From contig JAWUZG010001089.1 of assembly GCA_036785705.1 (NCBI GenBank), positions 1 to 64,000 on the forward strand: a stretch of 64,000 nt of DNA. The letters are read 5' to 3'. Shown piece by piece: positions 1 through 10,232 of the stretch (the stretch's first letter is position 1; every line of letters starts with the position of its first letter). Source of the stretch: Acanthornis magna. Taxonomy: Eukaryota > Chordata > Aves > Passeriformes > Acanthizidae. A program made the translations under genes and the position numbers. Below the pieces are notes generated by a model. It had not been told where the DNA came from, searched no databases, and saw only the letters and a program-made list of their open reading frames with translations.

Positions 1-93
1 GCTCCGCGTTCTCCGGCACCTCGCTCCGGCTTCTAGCCGCCTAAGACGCACCTTCGCCGGCTAGGCGTTCTTAGCTCGCAAAGCACGAGAAAG

Positions 94-445
94 AAGCGGA
101 CGGCTCTCTGCGGTCCGGCACAGATGCGAACAGAAGAGGCTACGTGGAGAACACATTCTCCACGCACGCTACCTTCTCTGGGAGCTGCAACTGCACGAGT
201 TTTGTAAGACTAAAGCTGGGGAAAAGTGTTTCTCTCTCTCTCTCGCTCCCTCTCTCTCTGCACATTGTCCCCGTGTCCCGGTGCTGCCAGACCTTCGTAG
301 CAGCGAGAAACATCCTTTGGAGATGAGCCTGCATGATGCTATGCCTGCCCCAGGCTTTAGTCTTACAAAACTCGTGCAGTTGCAGCTCCCAGAGAAGGTA
401 GCGTGCGTGGAGAATGTGTTCTGCACATGGCCTCTTCTGTTTGCT
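94..445. repeat. Hairpin repeat unit, copy A (~90-bp arms)
   Basis: Bases about 132-221 reappear as the reverse complement at about 347-440, enclosing about 125 nt with a CT-dinucleotide run. The unit is preceded by a GC-rich block (1-130). It can fold into a stem of about 90 bp. I do not recognise the family. It could be a fold-back derivative of an LTR or satellite. Confidence 0.85.
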
Positions 446-778
446 TTTTTGCTGGACCACAGAGAGTGAAGAGAGGGTGACCAAGTGAATTAAGCAGGTA
501 GCTGCTCTGGGAGACGCTGTTCCATGTGAGTGTGTGGCATATGGAAGGTTGAGAGTTTGTCCAGGTGTCCGGCTGTATGTCGGTACTTAATGGTGTTTTT
601 CTGTGTCTGTGATGTGACTGGTGCCATACACTTGTTGTTGCACAGTGTTTGCATTGTAATCCTCTATTTACAGGTCCGTTAGAAAAAGCTTTTCAGGCCT
701 TTGTGTTTGTGGTATCGCTGGAGAATACCCGTAGAAGAAAATCTTTGCTATTTCTGCTGCTGTGACCACGTCGTAGTG

Positions 779-1194
779 CATTAGTAGAGATATTCTGTAA
801 GAAGGAACCTCAGGCTGTGAGTCTGCCAGTGAAGCAACTTGAGTGGATGCAGGAACCATGGAGCACATTGTGGGGCAAGCTGGAAACTTGTACAAGTATT
901 GGGCCCAAAGCACAGGAGGCTGAAGACACCACTGGAGTGCTAAAAGACTGTTGTGGATTTTGTGCCAACTCCTCAGACACGCTCTGAAGAGCGTCTTCTT
1001 ATTCATGCTGGATGCCAGGGTGAATGTCTGTTATTTGCGTACAAAGTAGCAGCTGAAAAGAACACAGAGCTTTGAAAAGCAGTTAGTGGAAGGAGACAAG
1101 GCCATAGAACAGCTGAGGACTGATATGATGTTGCAAAGGCAGGCATTTGTGGCTGCTGCCACCACACTGCAATCTGAGATCCCAGAAAGTTAGG
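779..1194 (+). pseudogene. Coding-like remnant inside the 2.2-kb element
   Basis: Two plus-strand stretches read as protein-like sequence in different frames. One runs from about 800 to 986 (with Trp/Glu/Lys-rich content such as KQLEWMQEPW). The other runs from about 1046 to 1194 and ends at TAG; it is Gln/Glu/Lys-rich and looks like a coiled coil (FEKQLVEGDKAIEQLR). Frameshifts and stops separate them. I do not recognise the family. A duplicate sits in the right arm. Chance open frames remain possible. Confidence 0.25.
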
Positions 1195-1348
1195 CCTGTA
1201 AGTGAGGTTCTGTCCTAAGTTACAAGTGAAGTTAAATAGAAGTCTTGTTCCTTTGTTAAATGTTTAAGTTTTAAGTAGAAGTAAAGTGAAAGTGCTGGTA
1301 AACTTTTAAGCCATGTTCCTTTTTATCCTTACCTCACTGTCCTTTTGT

Positions 1349-1369
1349 CACATGCACACACACACACAC

Positions 1370-1404
<35 letters not shown>
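1349..1404. repeat. CA/GA dinucleotide microsatellite (left arm)
   Basis: A CA run followed by AAACA and a GA run. In the right arm the equivalent tract (23419-23476) lacks the interruption and is 8 bp longer. This is the only net length difference seen between the arms. Confidence 0.95.
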
Positions 1405-1407
<3 letters not shown>

Positions 1408-1559
1408 TTCCTGGTTCATTTTTCTTTTGATTTCCTGGACTTTATTTGCTTTGTTGTTGCTTGTTTTTCCTTGGTGTGCCTTAACTGCTCGTTAAGCAAC
1501 AGTTCATTGAATGTTGTCAATGAACTGTGTTGTGCTGTCGCTTGATATTCAGTCTGGTT

Positions 1560-2290
1560 TTTGCTGATACTCCTGCTGATGATTTTGAAAGTGATCTCAA
1601 ACCCTCAGTTACAACCTTGGATGCAGGAAATTCAAAGAAATTCTTGGTGCTGCAGCCAAATTCTTTTGAGCAGAATGCACTTGAAATTAATGCACAGGGT
1701 ACAAATTTGCTCGCCTTGGCTGCTCAGGGATGTGGTGCTAAATACCCCGCAGGAAATAATTAACCATGCTCTGAGCGCCTGGGGTGTGACCTGTGAAATC
1801 GTACACAGTGAATGAAAGAAAAAGGGATGGAAACAGCGATTTTTATCAGGAACATCTGTTACTATGAGAAATAGACTGATTGAGACTACTCCCCAAGCAT
1901 GCACAAATGTGATAATGAGCCTTTTAATTAATAAAACAGGAAATTCTCTGGATGAGATAATTGAAAATATACAAGGCTAGGTGACCTTGGGGAGTGGAAC
2001 GCCCAGAATCGAGATAAGAATCAAGAAAACCTGCCTATTAGCCTTTTGATACCACACGGTGGCTACATGCCAGACTTAAAATTCCAGGAGGAGATGCAGA
2101 AATCCAAGCAACTATTAATGATTTGTTACCAGCAAGTCATTTTCTGTTTTGTTTTCAGCCCTGCTCTAGTAGCAAGTGAATTTGTAGTGTTAAATTCTGT
2201 ACACCCACAGTATGGAGTGGCCTTACAAGTTGCTGGTTTTAACGTTTATCCAAGCAAAATGGATTATCTAATTTGTGATTCAGTCTTCTA
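1560..2290 (+). pseudogene. Second coding-like remnant inside the 2.2-kb element
   Basis: An open stretch of about 200 nt (1560-1763) encodes an acidic segment followed by a Gln/Asn-rich part (LQPNSFEQNALEINAQ). An alternative frame and a further open stretch (about 2046-2290) follow. The whole is broken by stops. No domain is recognised. The right-arm copy is almost identical. Confidence 0.2.
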
Positions 2291-2659
2291 GACTGGAGGT
2301 TTCATTCTATGAATTTTCAAAGTATGTGCTGCAAGTTTTGGGGATGACAGAAAGCAAAAAGGTTGTTTGCAATAGTGTTGGAAAACTGCAGTAAGCAGAA
2401 CCTCCAGAGCGCAGGCTGGTGTGTGCTGTCTTTGGAGAAGAGCTGTTAGTGAGCGATGGGCAGAGCTAGCTGATTTCCTTCAAGGGAAAACTGGAGAGCA
2501 AAGTAACCAGGTGACCTCGACCTGGGAGATTGTCAAGCCGCGCCACTACAAGTGTATGGTACCAGTCACATCACAGACACAGAAAAACACCATTAAGTTC
2601 CCACATACAGCCGGGCACCTGGACTAAATCTTGACCTTCCATATGCCACACACTCACAC

Positions 2660-2850
2660 AGAACAGCATCTCTCAGTGCAGCTACCTGCTTCACTCTCCT
2701 GGTGCAGCCCTGCGCTTAGCTGATTGAGCCCTGCTCTTTTCACACACCCATCCACGCACCCACCCACCCACACCCACCAGCCTCTCTTGGTGCAGCTATG
2801 CGTTTCACTCTCTTGGTGCAACTACGCGCTCCACTGCCCAAGCCCTGTCT
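2660..2850. repeat. Degenerate ~36-bp tandem repeat (left arm)
   Basis: Three to four imperfect units each contain a TTCACTCTCTTGGTGCA-type core followed by GC-rich spacer. A CCCA-rich run interrupts them at about 2745-2785. The mirror is at about 21973-22163. The repeat adjoins the inner terminal repeat of the 2.2-kb element. Confidence 0.6.
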
Positions 2851-3879
2851 GGTCTTTGTGTCAATTTTTGCGCTCTGGGCATCCCATCATGCTCATTGCC
2901 ATTAATGTTAATGTTCTGGAGGATGCCTGTGCACAAAAAATCTGAAACACAGTTGTGATTGGAAAGCAACTTAATCTTCTTAGTTGCTGTAGCCAATAGT
3001 ACATACCAGCTCCTGGATTCTTGAAAAGCCACTGAGCAGGAGAAAGAGATGGAGCATGGTGCTCAGGGGGGAGGGGGAGGTCGGCTGTGCACCTTCAGGG
3101 TGTCCCCTGGACCCAAGAGGAATGCTTCATGTCCTCCTCTCCCCCTCCACCCCAGAACCCCACCTTATCTGTCCTCCTCCTGGAATGGTGGAATTTTTTC
3201 CAGTTACCATGTCATCTCACGCTTGGCCAGAGGGTGAGATGGGGCCACAATGGCTCGTGATAGCACCTCCATGCTAACAACAGCTCCATTATGCATTGTA
3301 CCACTTCCACAGGTTAACTTCCCATCGACTGCCAACACATTCTTTTTCTTTAGGGTCAAGTTCCAAGCAGTTAAACAAGAAAGTTTTCTTCATTATCTTT
3401 TCTTCATTATCTCGTGAACGTGCACAACAGCACAGGACCAAATATGGCAGGGCTTTCGACATGAATTCAGTCCCAGACACAAGCAGTAAGCAGGTCTAGG
3501 TTACGGAATGGGCATGAAAGGGAATGCACAGCAAGGATGGTTTAGCAAGGCAAGACAAGCGAGGGGTACGCTCATGGATTACTGGCAGATGGAAGCAGCC
3601 AGGAAAGACTGATTTGACTGGCCTTGGTCTCACCTGCACCAGCTCTAATCTGCACCTAAAACACTGGGACTACCTGCTTTCCTTGCAATGCAGAAGAAGT
3701 GTCATCTTGGTCCCAGAGCCCAGAAGAGAAATGTGAATTGCCTGTCCAAAATGCCATCCATGCAAGAATTGGTGCCAGACAAAAGCTGCCGGGACAGACG
3801 GGTCTGGCTTCACATGACCTCCTATGAGCTTCCTCTTACATGCTCCTGAAACACTGCGGGTATGTGAAGGCCTTGAAGG
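2851..3879. other. Arm sequence with no recognised feature
   Basis: Mixed-composition sequence, duplicated at about 20944-21972. An acceptor-like pyrimidine tract ending in AG (about 3342-3355) precedes a short open stretch, but I do not consider this a supported exon. Confidence 0.5.
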
Positions 3880-4110
3880 CTTCCTCAGGGAAGCAGGCAG
3901 GGCAAGACAAGTTGAAGAAATGCCCTGAAAAGAGGGGTCTTGAATTCCAGGTGGGGGAGGGGTGAGCAAGGTCCTGCAAGGCAAGTGAGGGCTTCGAGGG
4001 CAACACAAGGCAACTGCTGCATTTACAGGGCAAGGCAAGGCAAGGGAGAGGTAGGCAAGGCAATGAGAGTCCTAGAAGGAGAAGGGAAGGCAAGGCTGGA
4101 AGTTTGCAGG
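3880..4110. repeat. Degenerate AAGGC-rich repeat tract (left arm)
   Basis: Dense imperfect reiterations of GGCAAGGCAAG-type pentamers mixed with unique sequence. The mirror is at about 20713-20943. Open frames across this tract are low-complexity Pro/Leu/Cys strings and are not taken as genes. Confidence 0.7.
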
Positions 4111-4884
4111 GTGTAAAGCAAAGGAAGCTCTCATTTGATTGTGGAGCGAATGGACCTTTTCTAACTTAAGCACCAAGGTCTGAGCAACCTTTTCCTCCTG
4201 GCACATCTGTGCATGCGAGGTGCAGCCAGAAACTTCTCAGTTTAGATTCAGACTGCAAGCGGGACAGAGAACGTGACAGTGCAAATAGCTGGGAAGGAGA
4301 GCGCGTGGCATTGGCACGTTTTGACAGAAGCACTCGTCTGTGCGAGAAGGAGATGGACGTATGGGACTCTGGCAATGTGACAATACACTCAGCTGAGAAG
4401 CAAAGTGCAGAGCCTCAGTGCATGCTCTGGAGAGGAAATGCTGCAAGGAAAGGGCAAGGGGGCGGGTCAGAGAAAGTGTTCTCTCGTGGCCCATTGAGCT
4501 GTTTGCAGTGGAACTGCTCTTCACTTTAAGGACTCTGCCATCCTGAGAGCCTGTGCTCACGTGTAGCTGAGAAGCGAAGTGAGAATCACCCGTATGTCTG
4601 GCAGAGTTTGTAAGCTGCAAGGGGAAACCAGGCCTGGCTCTTGGCTGTGGCACTTGTTGCAAGGAAGCAGCTGCTGGATGTTTTAAGCTTTTTGGGATCT
4701 GTGAGAGTGAAAAACTACACTGCTACCTAATGAAACGAATGATTGTTGACCATCTGGCAGATTCTAATTACATAAAGCAGGATGCGGACTTTCCCCCTTT
4801 CACCCCAGTAGTTTTGCCTTTTCATTGAGCAATCTTTTTGGAGGATACTGTGAGATGCCTTGCCTTGAAAACTGGAAGTGCCCT
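4111..4884. other. Inner part of the left arm, no recognised gene
   Basis: It contains short partial internal repeats, with AGCTGAGAAGC motifs near 4391 and 4566. A 141-codon open frame on the minus strand (4237-4662), mirrored at 20161-20586, has no recognisable domain. Its near-identity between arms follows from the duplication and is not evidence of selection. Confidence 0.5.
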
Positions 4885-4977
4885 TGTGTCCATGATACTC
4901 TCAGGGCTCAAGGCCCCACTGAACTCCCCAGTTTACAGACACACAAGGAAAGCCCACTGACAGTGCAGTCCTCCTGC
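4885..4977 (+). repeat. Diverged inner extension of the left arm
   Basis: About 93 bp that match the reverse complement of 19413-19505, but at visibly lower identity (roughly 85%) than the arm proper. Beyond 4977 no pairing with the right side is visible. Confidence 0.75.
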
Positions 4978-5309
4978 ACTTCAGCTTCAACAAGCTTCAG
5001 TTTGTTTCCCCCCTAAACCTCTAATAATCACTGGCTGTCCTTCAAATCTCTTGGCATTGCCATCAATTCAAGAGCCCTCCACTCTGCTGTCATTTACAGT
5101 TTTTACAGTTTGTGAGGACCGGTTTTTGCAAAATATCTGAAGCTCCGCATGAGGTTGCCAGTCCTTTTGCGCCACATCACTTGTCCTTGTGATGAGTTGT
5201 CTTGGGGATGAGTTGTCTTTGGGACCACATGGTGGTAGCACTAAAAGGGAGAGAGGGAGAGAGAGGGAAGGAAAAGAAGCGAAGGAAACAAGGCAGAAAA
5301 AATTTTATG
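4978..5309. other. Junction between the left arm and the ERV env remnant
   Basis: No counterpart on the right side and no LTR visible, although the 3' LTR of the minus-strand provirus should lie here. It includes a GA-rich run (about 5240-5285). Env similarity ends at about 5310. Confidence 0.5.
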
Positions 5310-7160
5310 TTTATGAATCAATGTGAAGTTAGATTTCAGAATTTGGTGTGAAGCAACTGAAGCTGAGCAAAAAAAAAAAAAGAAGTTACATTGTGTGATT
5401 TCAGTAAAATTACCAACACAAAAATTCATGTGATTACTGGTATAAGCTACTACATTTTCTACTCTGGTATTATTACAAACAGTTTTTAAACATAGACAAC
5501 CTTTGCCAATATAGATTATGACAGTTTTAGGGTTAACTTCAGGATGAACTTCAAAGTGGCAAACTTTTTGGTCAGTGTCTAAACAAAAATCATGGTTACT
5601 TTCCCAGATGGTGTTACTTTCACAAACAATTCCTAGTTGCTCCCACACAATGCAGGATTCCAGGTCCACTGTTTGCCATCAATCATTCACCTTTTGGGCC
5701 CATGCTCTATGCTGGAAAGGATAGAATATAGTCCCATTGTGGTTCACTGTGGCCTAATGTGAAAACAGGATAAAGACAGGAAGTATTGTGAATGGTTGAC
5801 ACATAAGCCGTGACAGTGTTATTAACAGGATCATAGGTAAAATTTACCAACTTCTACCAGGATTGGAGGTTCTTTTCAAAATTGTTAGCACTATCCTAAA
5901 TGATTTTTCAGGTTTTTGTTAAATGCTGTTGCATTTTTGCTAAATCAAAAGTTGTAGCAGCTAATTTGTTGAATAATACCTCTGAATCAATGCTATTTAG
6001 AACCTCCAATCCAGTTGCCAAAACACCAGTTAGGTCTCTCGATATTGGCCTCCAGGAAGATTTACGTAACTAGCTGGTCCATCCTTCACAGGAAGTGCAT
6101 AAAAAGGGAGAACAGGCAGGTTGAATTTCTGAGCTATTATTTTGCATCAGCAATTCAACCTTTCTGAGAGGCCATTCTGGTTTAATTAACATTTGTTGTT
6201 GGCCAGTGTTTCCAATTACAAAAGGTCCAACCTCATAAATCCTTGGTTGAAGTGTTAGTTTGGGAGGAATTGTAGGTATCAAATTTCTATTATGAATTTT
6301 TTTTTTAATATCTGGTGTTATTTTCTTTACACATGACCTTATGGGAGAATTTTACTGTGTGAAAAGTAACCAACAGTTCAAATTTTGGGTTCTGCACAGT
6401 AGGATAGGGCCATGTGGTCCCATAGCATAGCTGTTTGCTGGTTCAACAACGGATTCAGTCATTACTTGGCATTTGATATGAATGTCGTCACCTTGAGTAA
6501 CGACAGACAAAAAGAGAAGCTGTTTTCTCACTGTTTAAAACAAGGGAAATTTCTCTGCCTTGGTGTGTAAGTATTGCAACAAGCCTTGGTTTGGTTACCA
6601 CATTCATTTTGAATTTCTGAGTTCAACCTAATCATGTTGGTTGGGGTTTTGGGTCAGGTCTCCAATTGCACACCACAGAGAAAAAATTAACTTAGTAAAA
6701 TTGAACCAGCAATCGCTTTGATTTTTTTTTTTTTTAACAAGATTTGGTAACCTTTACATTAATGTCACTCAGGTTCTCAGAAGTATTGTTGCCAGTAAAT
6801 TTCTGGCGGCAACACAAGATCAAAGTATCTTGTCTAATACATTTCTAATCCTTAGTAGGATATACTTCTTCCAAAATGCCAGGGTGAATTTTGGATGTCA
6901 TATTGAAATGTAAAAATTGCCAAAAACTGTAATAGAAGAGGACTTTCCATATTGAAAACCAGATTCCACTTTTCTGCATCCCACTTGATTTTTTTCATCA
7001 GTGATACCAGCTGGGGTTCTAACTGACTCATTTTTATCCCAGACCCACTCAGCTGAATGGTAAACTTTGTTATCATGCATTATGACTACAGCCAAATTTG
7101 GATGGCTGTCTTTGGGATAGTTTCTGAAAGAGCTAGAATATCCTATGAGGGTTGGAGACC
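5310..7160 (-). pseudogene. env: Retroviral env-like pseudogene (3' end missing)
   Basis: The minus strand reads as a glycoprotein in patches, with many N-glycosylation sequons and paired cysteines. Examples are the 7095-6898 segment, 6282-6070 (containing LIKPEWPLRKVELLMQN), the following segment with LNSIDSEVLFNKLA (about 5950-6000), one with LVNFTYDP (about 5825-5850), and 5669-5310 with closely spaced Cys residues. In-frame stops occur at 6070, 5908, 5896 and 5854, and a frame change near 5700. The pattern matches surface/ectodomain parts of env proteins I know from passerine ERVs. The membrane anchor and C-terminus are absent because homology ends near 5310. It lies directly downstream of the truncated pol. 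It is clearly non-functional. Confidence 0.7.
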
Positions 7161-7420
7161 AAGGCCATTCAGTTTTATTTTGGTTACAGGTAGGAGCTGT
7201 AATGCAGAAAAGTACGACTAACTTAAAATTTTGTAGGCCATTTTCAGATTTGAGTCTTCAATTCTTATTCCTTTCTTCTATAGAAATTCTTATCGTCCCA
7301 TGGGGTTCTTCTGCAAAAACAAAATTTAAAAACTTGCCCTTTTTTAGGCAAAAAGGAATTAAAATGATGGAACAATCCAGGGGGTATTAATCCTATGTTC
7401 CTTTCTTGGGGTATTGGTGG

Positions 7421-7640
7421 CTATCCATGTATCATAATTGGATGAGCCCTTTTTCGAATAGATGTTATCAGTTCTGCCAAATTCGGGACTGCAGCAGTCA
7501 GAGGGTCAGTATTGGCATTTAGCCTTCGAAAATCAACTGTAAGTTGCCACTTCCCGCTAGGTTTTTTTACTGGCCATCCAGGGGAGTTGAAAGGAGAATG
7601 ACTATTTATCACAACTCCCTGTTCTTTCATTTCTTGCGTA
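7421..7640 (-). pseudogene. pol: Truncated reverse transcriptase N-terminus of the ERV
   Basis: The minus strand encodes the start of a retroviral reverse transcriptase, with SPFNSPGWPVKKPSGKW followed by a VDFRRLN motif and PLTAAVPNLAEL. These correspond to the fingers region before the catalytic motifs. The PLTAAVP form is typical of class III (ERV-L-like) elements. The frame stops at 7421. The YxDD active site, RNase H and integrase are not found, and env-like sequence begins within about 260 bp. An internal deletion of most of pol is inferred. The fragment is in the same frame as protease and gag. Confidence 0.85.
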
Positions 7641-7759
7641 ACTGGTTTTATACCTTCCTTAGCTCCCAAAGGAGGGGGATACTGCTTGACATGAGTGTTC
7701 TTGCTAAACGATAGTGGTGGAGCTTCTTGTAACAGTCTGATGCACAGTTGGGGTATCCC

Positions 7760-8100
7760 AAAAGACCACAGTAGTCCTTCTGTATCCTCCCACTGTCTTC
7801 CCTTCAGGACATCTATCCTTAACAAGTTCAAAGGAATATTGCCAATCACCATTACAAGAGTAATTGAGCTCTCTTCCCCCGGCAGGGTTAATTTTACTGC
7901 AGCAACATTCATGACTTCTGTTGATCCCAAAGCGTTTAGCACGGATAGATTTTGCTTTAAGGGAGCAACTCCATACTTCTTGGCATCCTCCTCAGTCCGG
8001 GCAGAAATCTGTGTACCTGTATCAATTCAAAAGGTCACTGGTGCTTGTTTAGGTCCCATGATAGCAGTGATTAACACATCTCCTTTTTCTGTTTTAGTGA
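7760..8100 (-). pseudogene. pro: Retroviral aspartic protease remnant
   Basis: The catalytic Asp-Thr-Gly triplet lies at 8023-8015 on the minus strand, within IDTGTQIS. A C-terminal segment of the form GNIPLNLLRIDVL follows at about 7825-7790. An in-frame TGA at 8029-8027, two codons upstream of the DTG, breaks it. The upstream Pro/Ser-rich stretch (8257-8100) looks like a gag-protease linker. Protease is fused in frame to gag upstream and to reverse transcriptase downstream. Confidence 0.8.
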
Positions 8101-9793
8101 GCTGTCGAATAGAAATCCTTTCTCCATTTCCCCGCCCACCACTAGGAAACGGAGAGTCAAGTTTCCCTGTTTGGGGGGGAAAAGTTTGCTTTGATGTTTT
8201 GTCTGCACCGTCAATGAAAGGGGGGGCAGAAGCCGTGGCGGGTGCACTTTCTTTCACCGGTTTTGGCGCACACCACCGGTTTGCTCAGTTGATCTCAAGG
8301 TAAGCCATCCATTAAATCTTTAGGAATTCCTTTTTTAAGCCTAAACACCACCAATCAAGCTGGACCAAAAGCGATTTACGTTGTGACTGCTCTTTGGCAA
8401 CATCTGCAGTTCTACTGGGATGGGGGAGTGCATTTTGAACTCCTACATGTTGGATGCCACTTGATCTTTCTTCTAAAGGCTTGACAAGATAGTATTTTCT
8501 ACCTTAATCAATTAATTCTTGTGCTACCTCCCCCCATGTCCAGACTTTAGCTCTAGGGTGAGGTCTGTTACCTAGTGGGGCTGGTGTTGAAAAGTCAGAG
8601 GAATTTCCCTAAGAGTCTGTAACAGTACTGCCTGTATTTTTGCTATTATCACTTCCGCGCATAAAATTCTCCAACTTTTCCACAGGACTTATTGATGCTG
8701 TGGTTCTCTGGAGACTTATCCCTGTGGCTTTAAGTGACTTGGGGAGCCCCCTTATTAAGGGAGTCATCATTTCAGGGTTAACAGGCAACAGCATTGTTGA
8801 TTCGCATCCGGGAATTAATTTTCTCTCATGTATCATTTGTAGGCAAGCAGCTTTGTGTATACTTCCTAGTAATTGGTCAACTGTGCCTCTTATTGCCAAG
8901 GGGTCTCCCCTATCCAGAGGGTTTAACCCTCCAGCCCAGTAAGCAGCACGCTGAGTTAAGGACCATGGGCCCCAGCAATCGCCTGGTGGTAAGAAAAGTC
9001 CGTGGCCCCAGCAACCCTCAGCTTCCTTTTCGCTCCGTTGAATTTAGTCATCCCCAGTTAAAGACACACGCCACACATATTCTGTTTCAGATTCTTTGAT
9101 AAGACGGCCATATTCCTTTCTTAACTTTGCCAGTTGCATGGCAGAAGAGGGCGTTTCCTTGGTACTCATATGGGGGTCTGTATCTTCATCATTAAGAGAA
9201 GAAAATTCTGTTTTGGTTAAGGGTCCTAAATGAGGGAGATTTTTATCAAGTTTTCTCATCTCTTCCAATTCCCTTTGTGGATACATCAGGTTAATTTGGC
9301 GGGTAAGCCTTTCCTCAGGTTCTGATGATACTATATCCTGTGAACTAGTGTTCTGTGAATTAGTGGTACTGGTAATACAATTTACTTCAAGAGCAACTCT
9401 TAATGGATGGATTTCTTCCTCCTCGCACTTCAATTCCTTTTCTAGATTGGAAATTGTTGCTTGGTGACAGTACACCAGGTTTTCTAGGGATTCCATGGTT
9501 TTTTCTTCATTACTACGCTGCCTAAGATGGTCTTGAACAGCTGCAACCACGCTGGCACCCAAAACACAGCAGACTATTGCCCTGGCTTTTCCTGGCACTA
9601 AAAACTTAACCTTAGCCTCATTTTGCCATCAAGAAATTCAGTCCATTATACTCTGCAAATTTTTCCAATTGTCTCGAGCCCAGTCTTCCCCAATAGGAGA
9701 GGGTGGAGCACCATATTTAGCCAAAAATGCAAAAAATAAATCTCTATCATTAATCAACTGAGAATCTCTATTCTCCTGTTTTTCAGTCATCAT
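8100..9793 (-). pseudogene. gag: ERV gag pseudogene (class III / ERV-L-like)
   Basis: The frame starts at tandem ATGs (9793-9788). It continues through an acidic coiled-coil-like N-terminal half (9598-9044) into a capsid-like region containing LTQRAAYWAGGLNPLDRGDP (about 8955-8900) and a later WTWGEVAQELI (about 8545-8513). In-frame stops occur at 9638, 9629, 9044, 8609, 8504, 8312 and 8285, yet no frameshift is needed to read from 9793 to 7421 across gag, protease and RT. The capsid motifs match gag proteins I associate with avian class III ERVs. The element is dead as a coding unit. Confidence 0.8.
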
Positions 9794-9864
9794 TTTCCCT
9801 ATGCTGACTCAGAAACAAAACATTCTCCAAAAACAGTCTCAGAAACAACAACAACAAGTACCTC

Positions 9865-10090
9865 AAATCCACTTCAGAAAATTAGGCCCCAAAACCAATC
9901 TTCACTTGAGAAAGACAGGCCTCAAAAACAACTTCAGAAACAACAACAAGCAACCCAAATTCAGTTGAGAAAGTTAGGCCCCAAAAACAATCTCCACTTG
10001 AGAAAGTCAGGCCTCAAAAACAACCTCAGACACAACAAGAAAAAAGAACCAACACAAAATTACTTGAGAAAGTTAGGCACTTGCCAACGG
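9865..10090 (-). repeat. ~95-bp tandem repeat in the ERV leader
   Basis: Between the primer-binding site and gag, a unit containing TTAGGCCCCAAAA begins near 9881 and again near 9975, with a third partial start near 10072. Each unit carries ACTTGAGAAAG and CTCAAAAACAAC motifs. The tract is A/C-rich on the plus strand (T/G-rich in the proviral sense). Leader tandem repeats of this kind are variable between proviral copies. Confidence 0.8.
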
Positions 10091-10232
10091 CCACTTGTAC
10101 TCTTCCTCAAGTAGCTAACAAAAAAATTCAACTCCCTTTTTTTTTTTTCATTTTACATTCCAATAGCCAGAGTCCCAATAGAGTCCTCAAAAAAGGAGTT
10201 TGGAGGGCTTTTACCCCTCTGGTTCTATCAGG

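Larger units (their letters stand above)
490..2694. repeat. 2.2-kb element with ~145-bp terminal inverted repeats (left arm copy)
   Basis: Bases 490-636 reappear as the reverse complement at 2548-2694 with about 88% identity. The shared sequence runs from an AAGCAGGTAGCTGC motif inward to a CATACACTTGT motif. The interior has patches that read as old coding sequence (described separately) and a CA/GA microsatellite. I could not identify a transposase or a target duplication. It may be a DNA transposon, or a fold-back product of an older repeat. Confidence 0.65.
1..4884 (+). repeat. Left arm of a ~4.9-kb near-identical inverted duplication
   Basis: This segment reappears as its reverse complement at 19939-24830. 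Paired positions sum to 24831 near the outer end and to 24823 inward of a dinucleotide microsatellite at about 1350-1405. One 8-bp microsatellite difference is therefore the only net length change over 4.9 kb. By eye I found about ten substitutions (near 910, 1088, 1187, 1509, 2206, 2868, 4118 and 4422, for example), giving roughly 99.8% identity. The window starts at or inside the outer end of the arm, so its true outer limit is unknown. Homology stops sharply at 4884. No host gene is recognised in the arm, which consists of nested repeats. Confidence 0.97.

Noticed and set aside
140..484. Open frames conserved between 140-484 (minus) and 24347-24691 (plus), and many similar pairs
   Set aside because: Conservation follows from the near-identical inverted duplication and says nothing about coding selection.
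3342..3499. Possible exon with a pyrimidine tract plus AG and a CAG/GT-like end
   Set aside because: Short, no homology recognised, no partner exon, and it sits in repeat-rich arm sequence.
4237..4662. 141-codon open frame with its twin at 20161-20586
   Set aside because: No recognisable domain. It overlaps an equally open opposite-strand frame. Chance within a duplicated repeat is the simpler explanation.
9865..10090. Regularly spaced repeats that could suggest a CRISPR-like array
   Set aside because: The units are contiguous ~95-bp tandem repeats in a retroviral leader of a vertebrate genome, without unique spacers.
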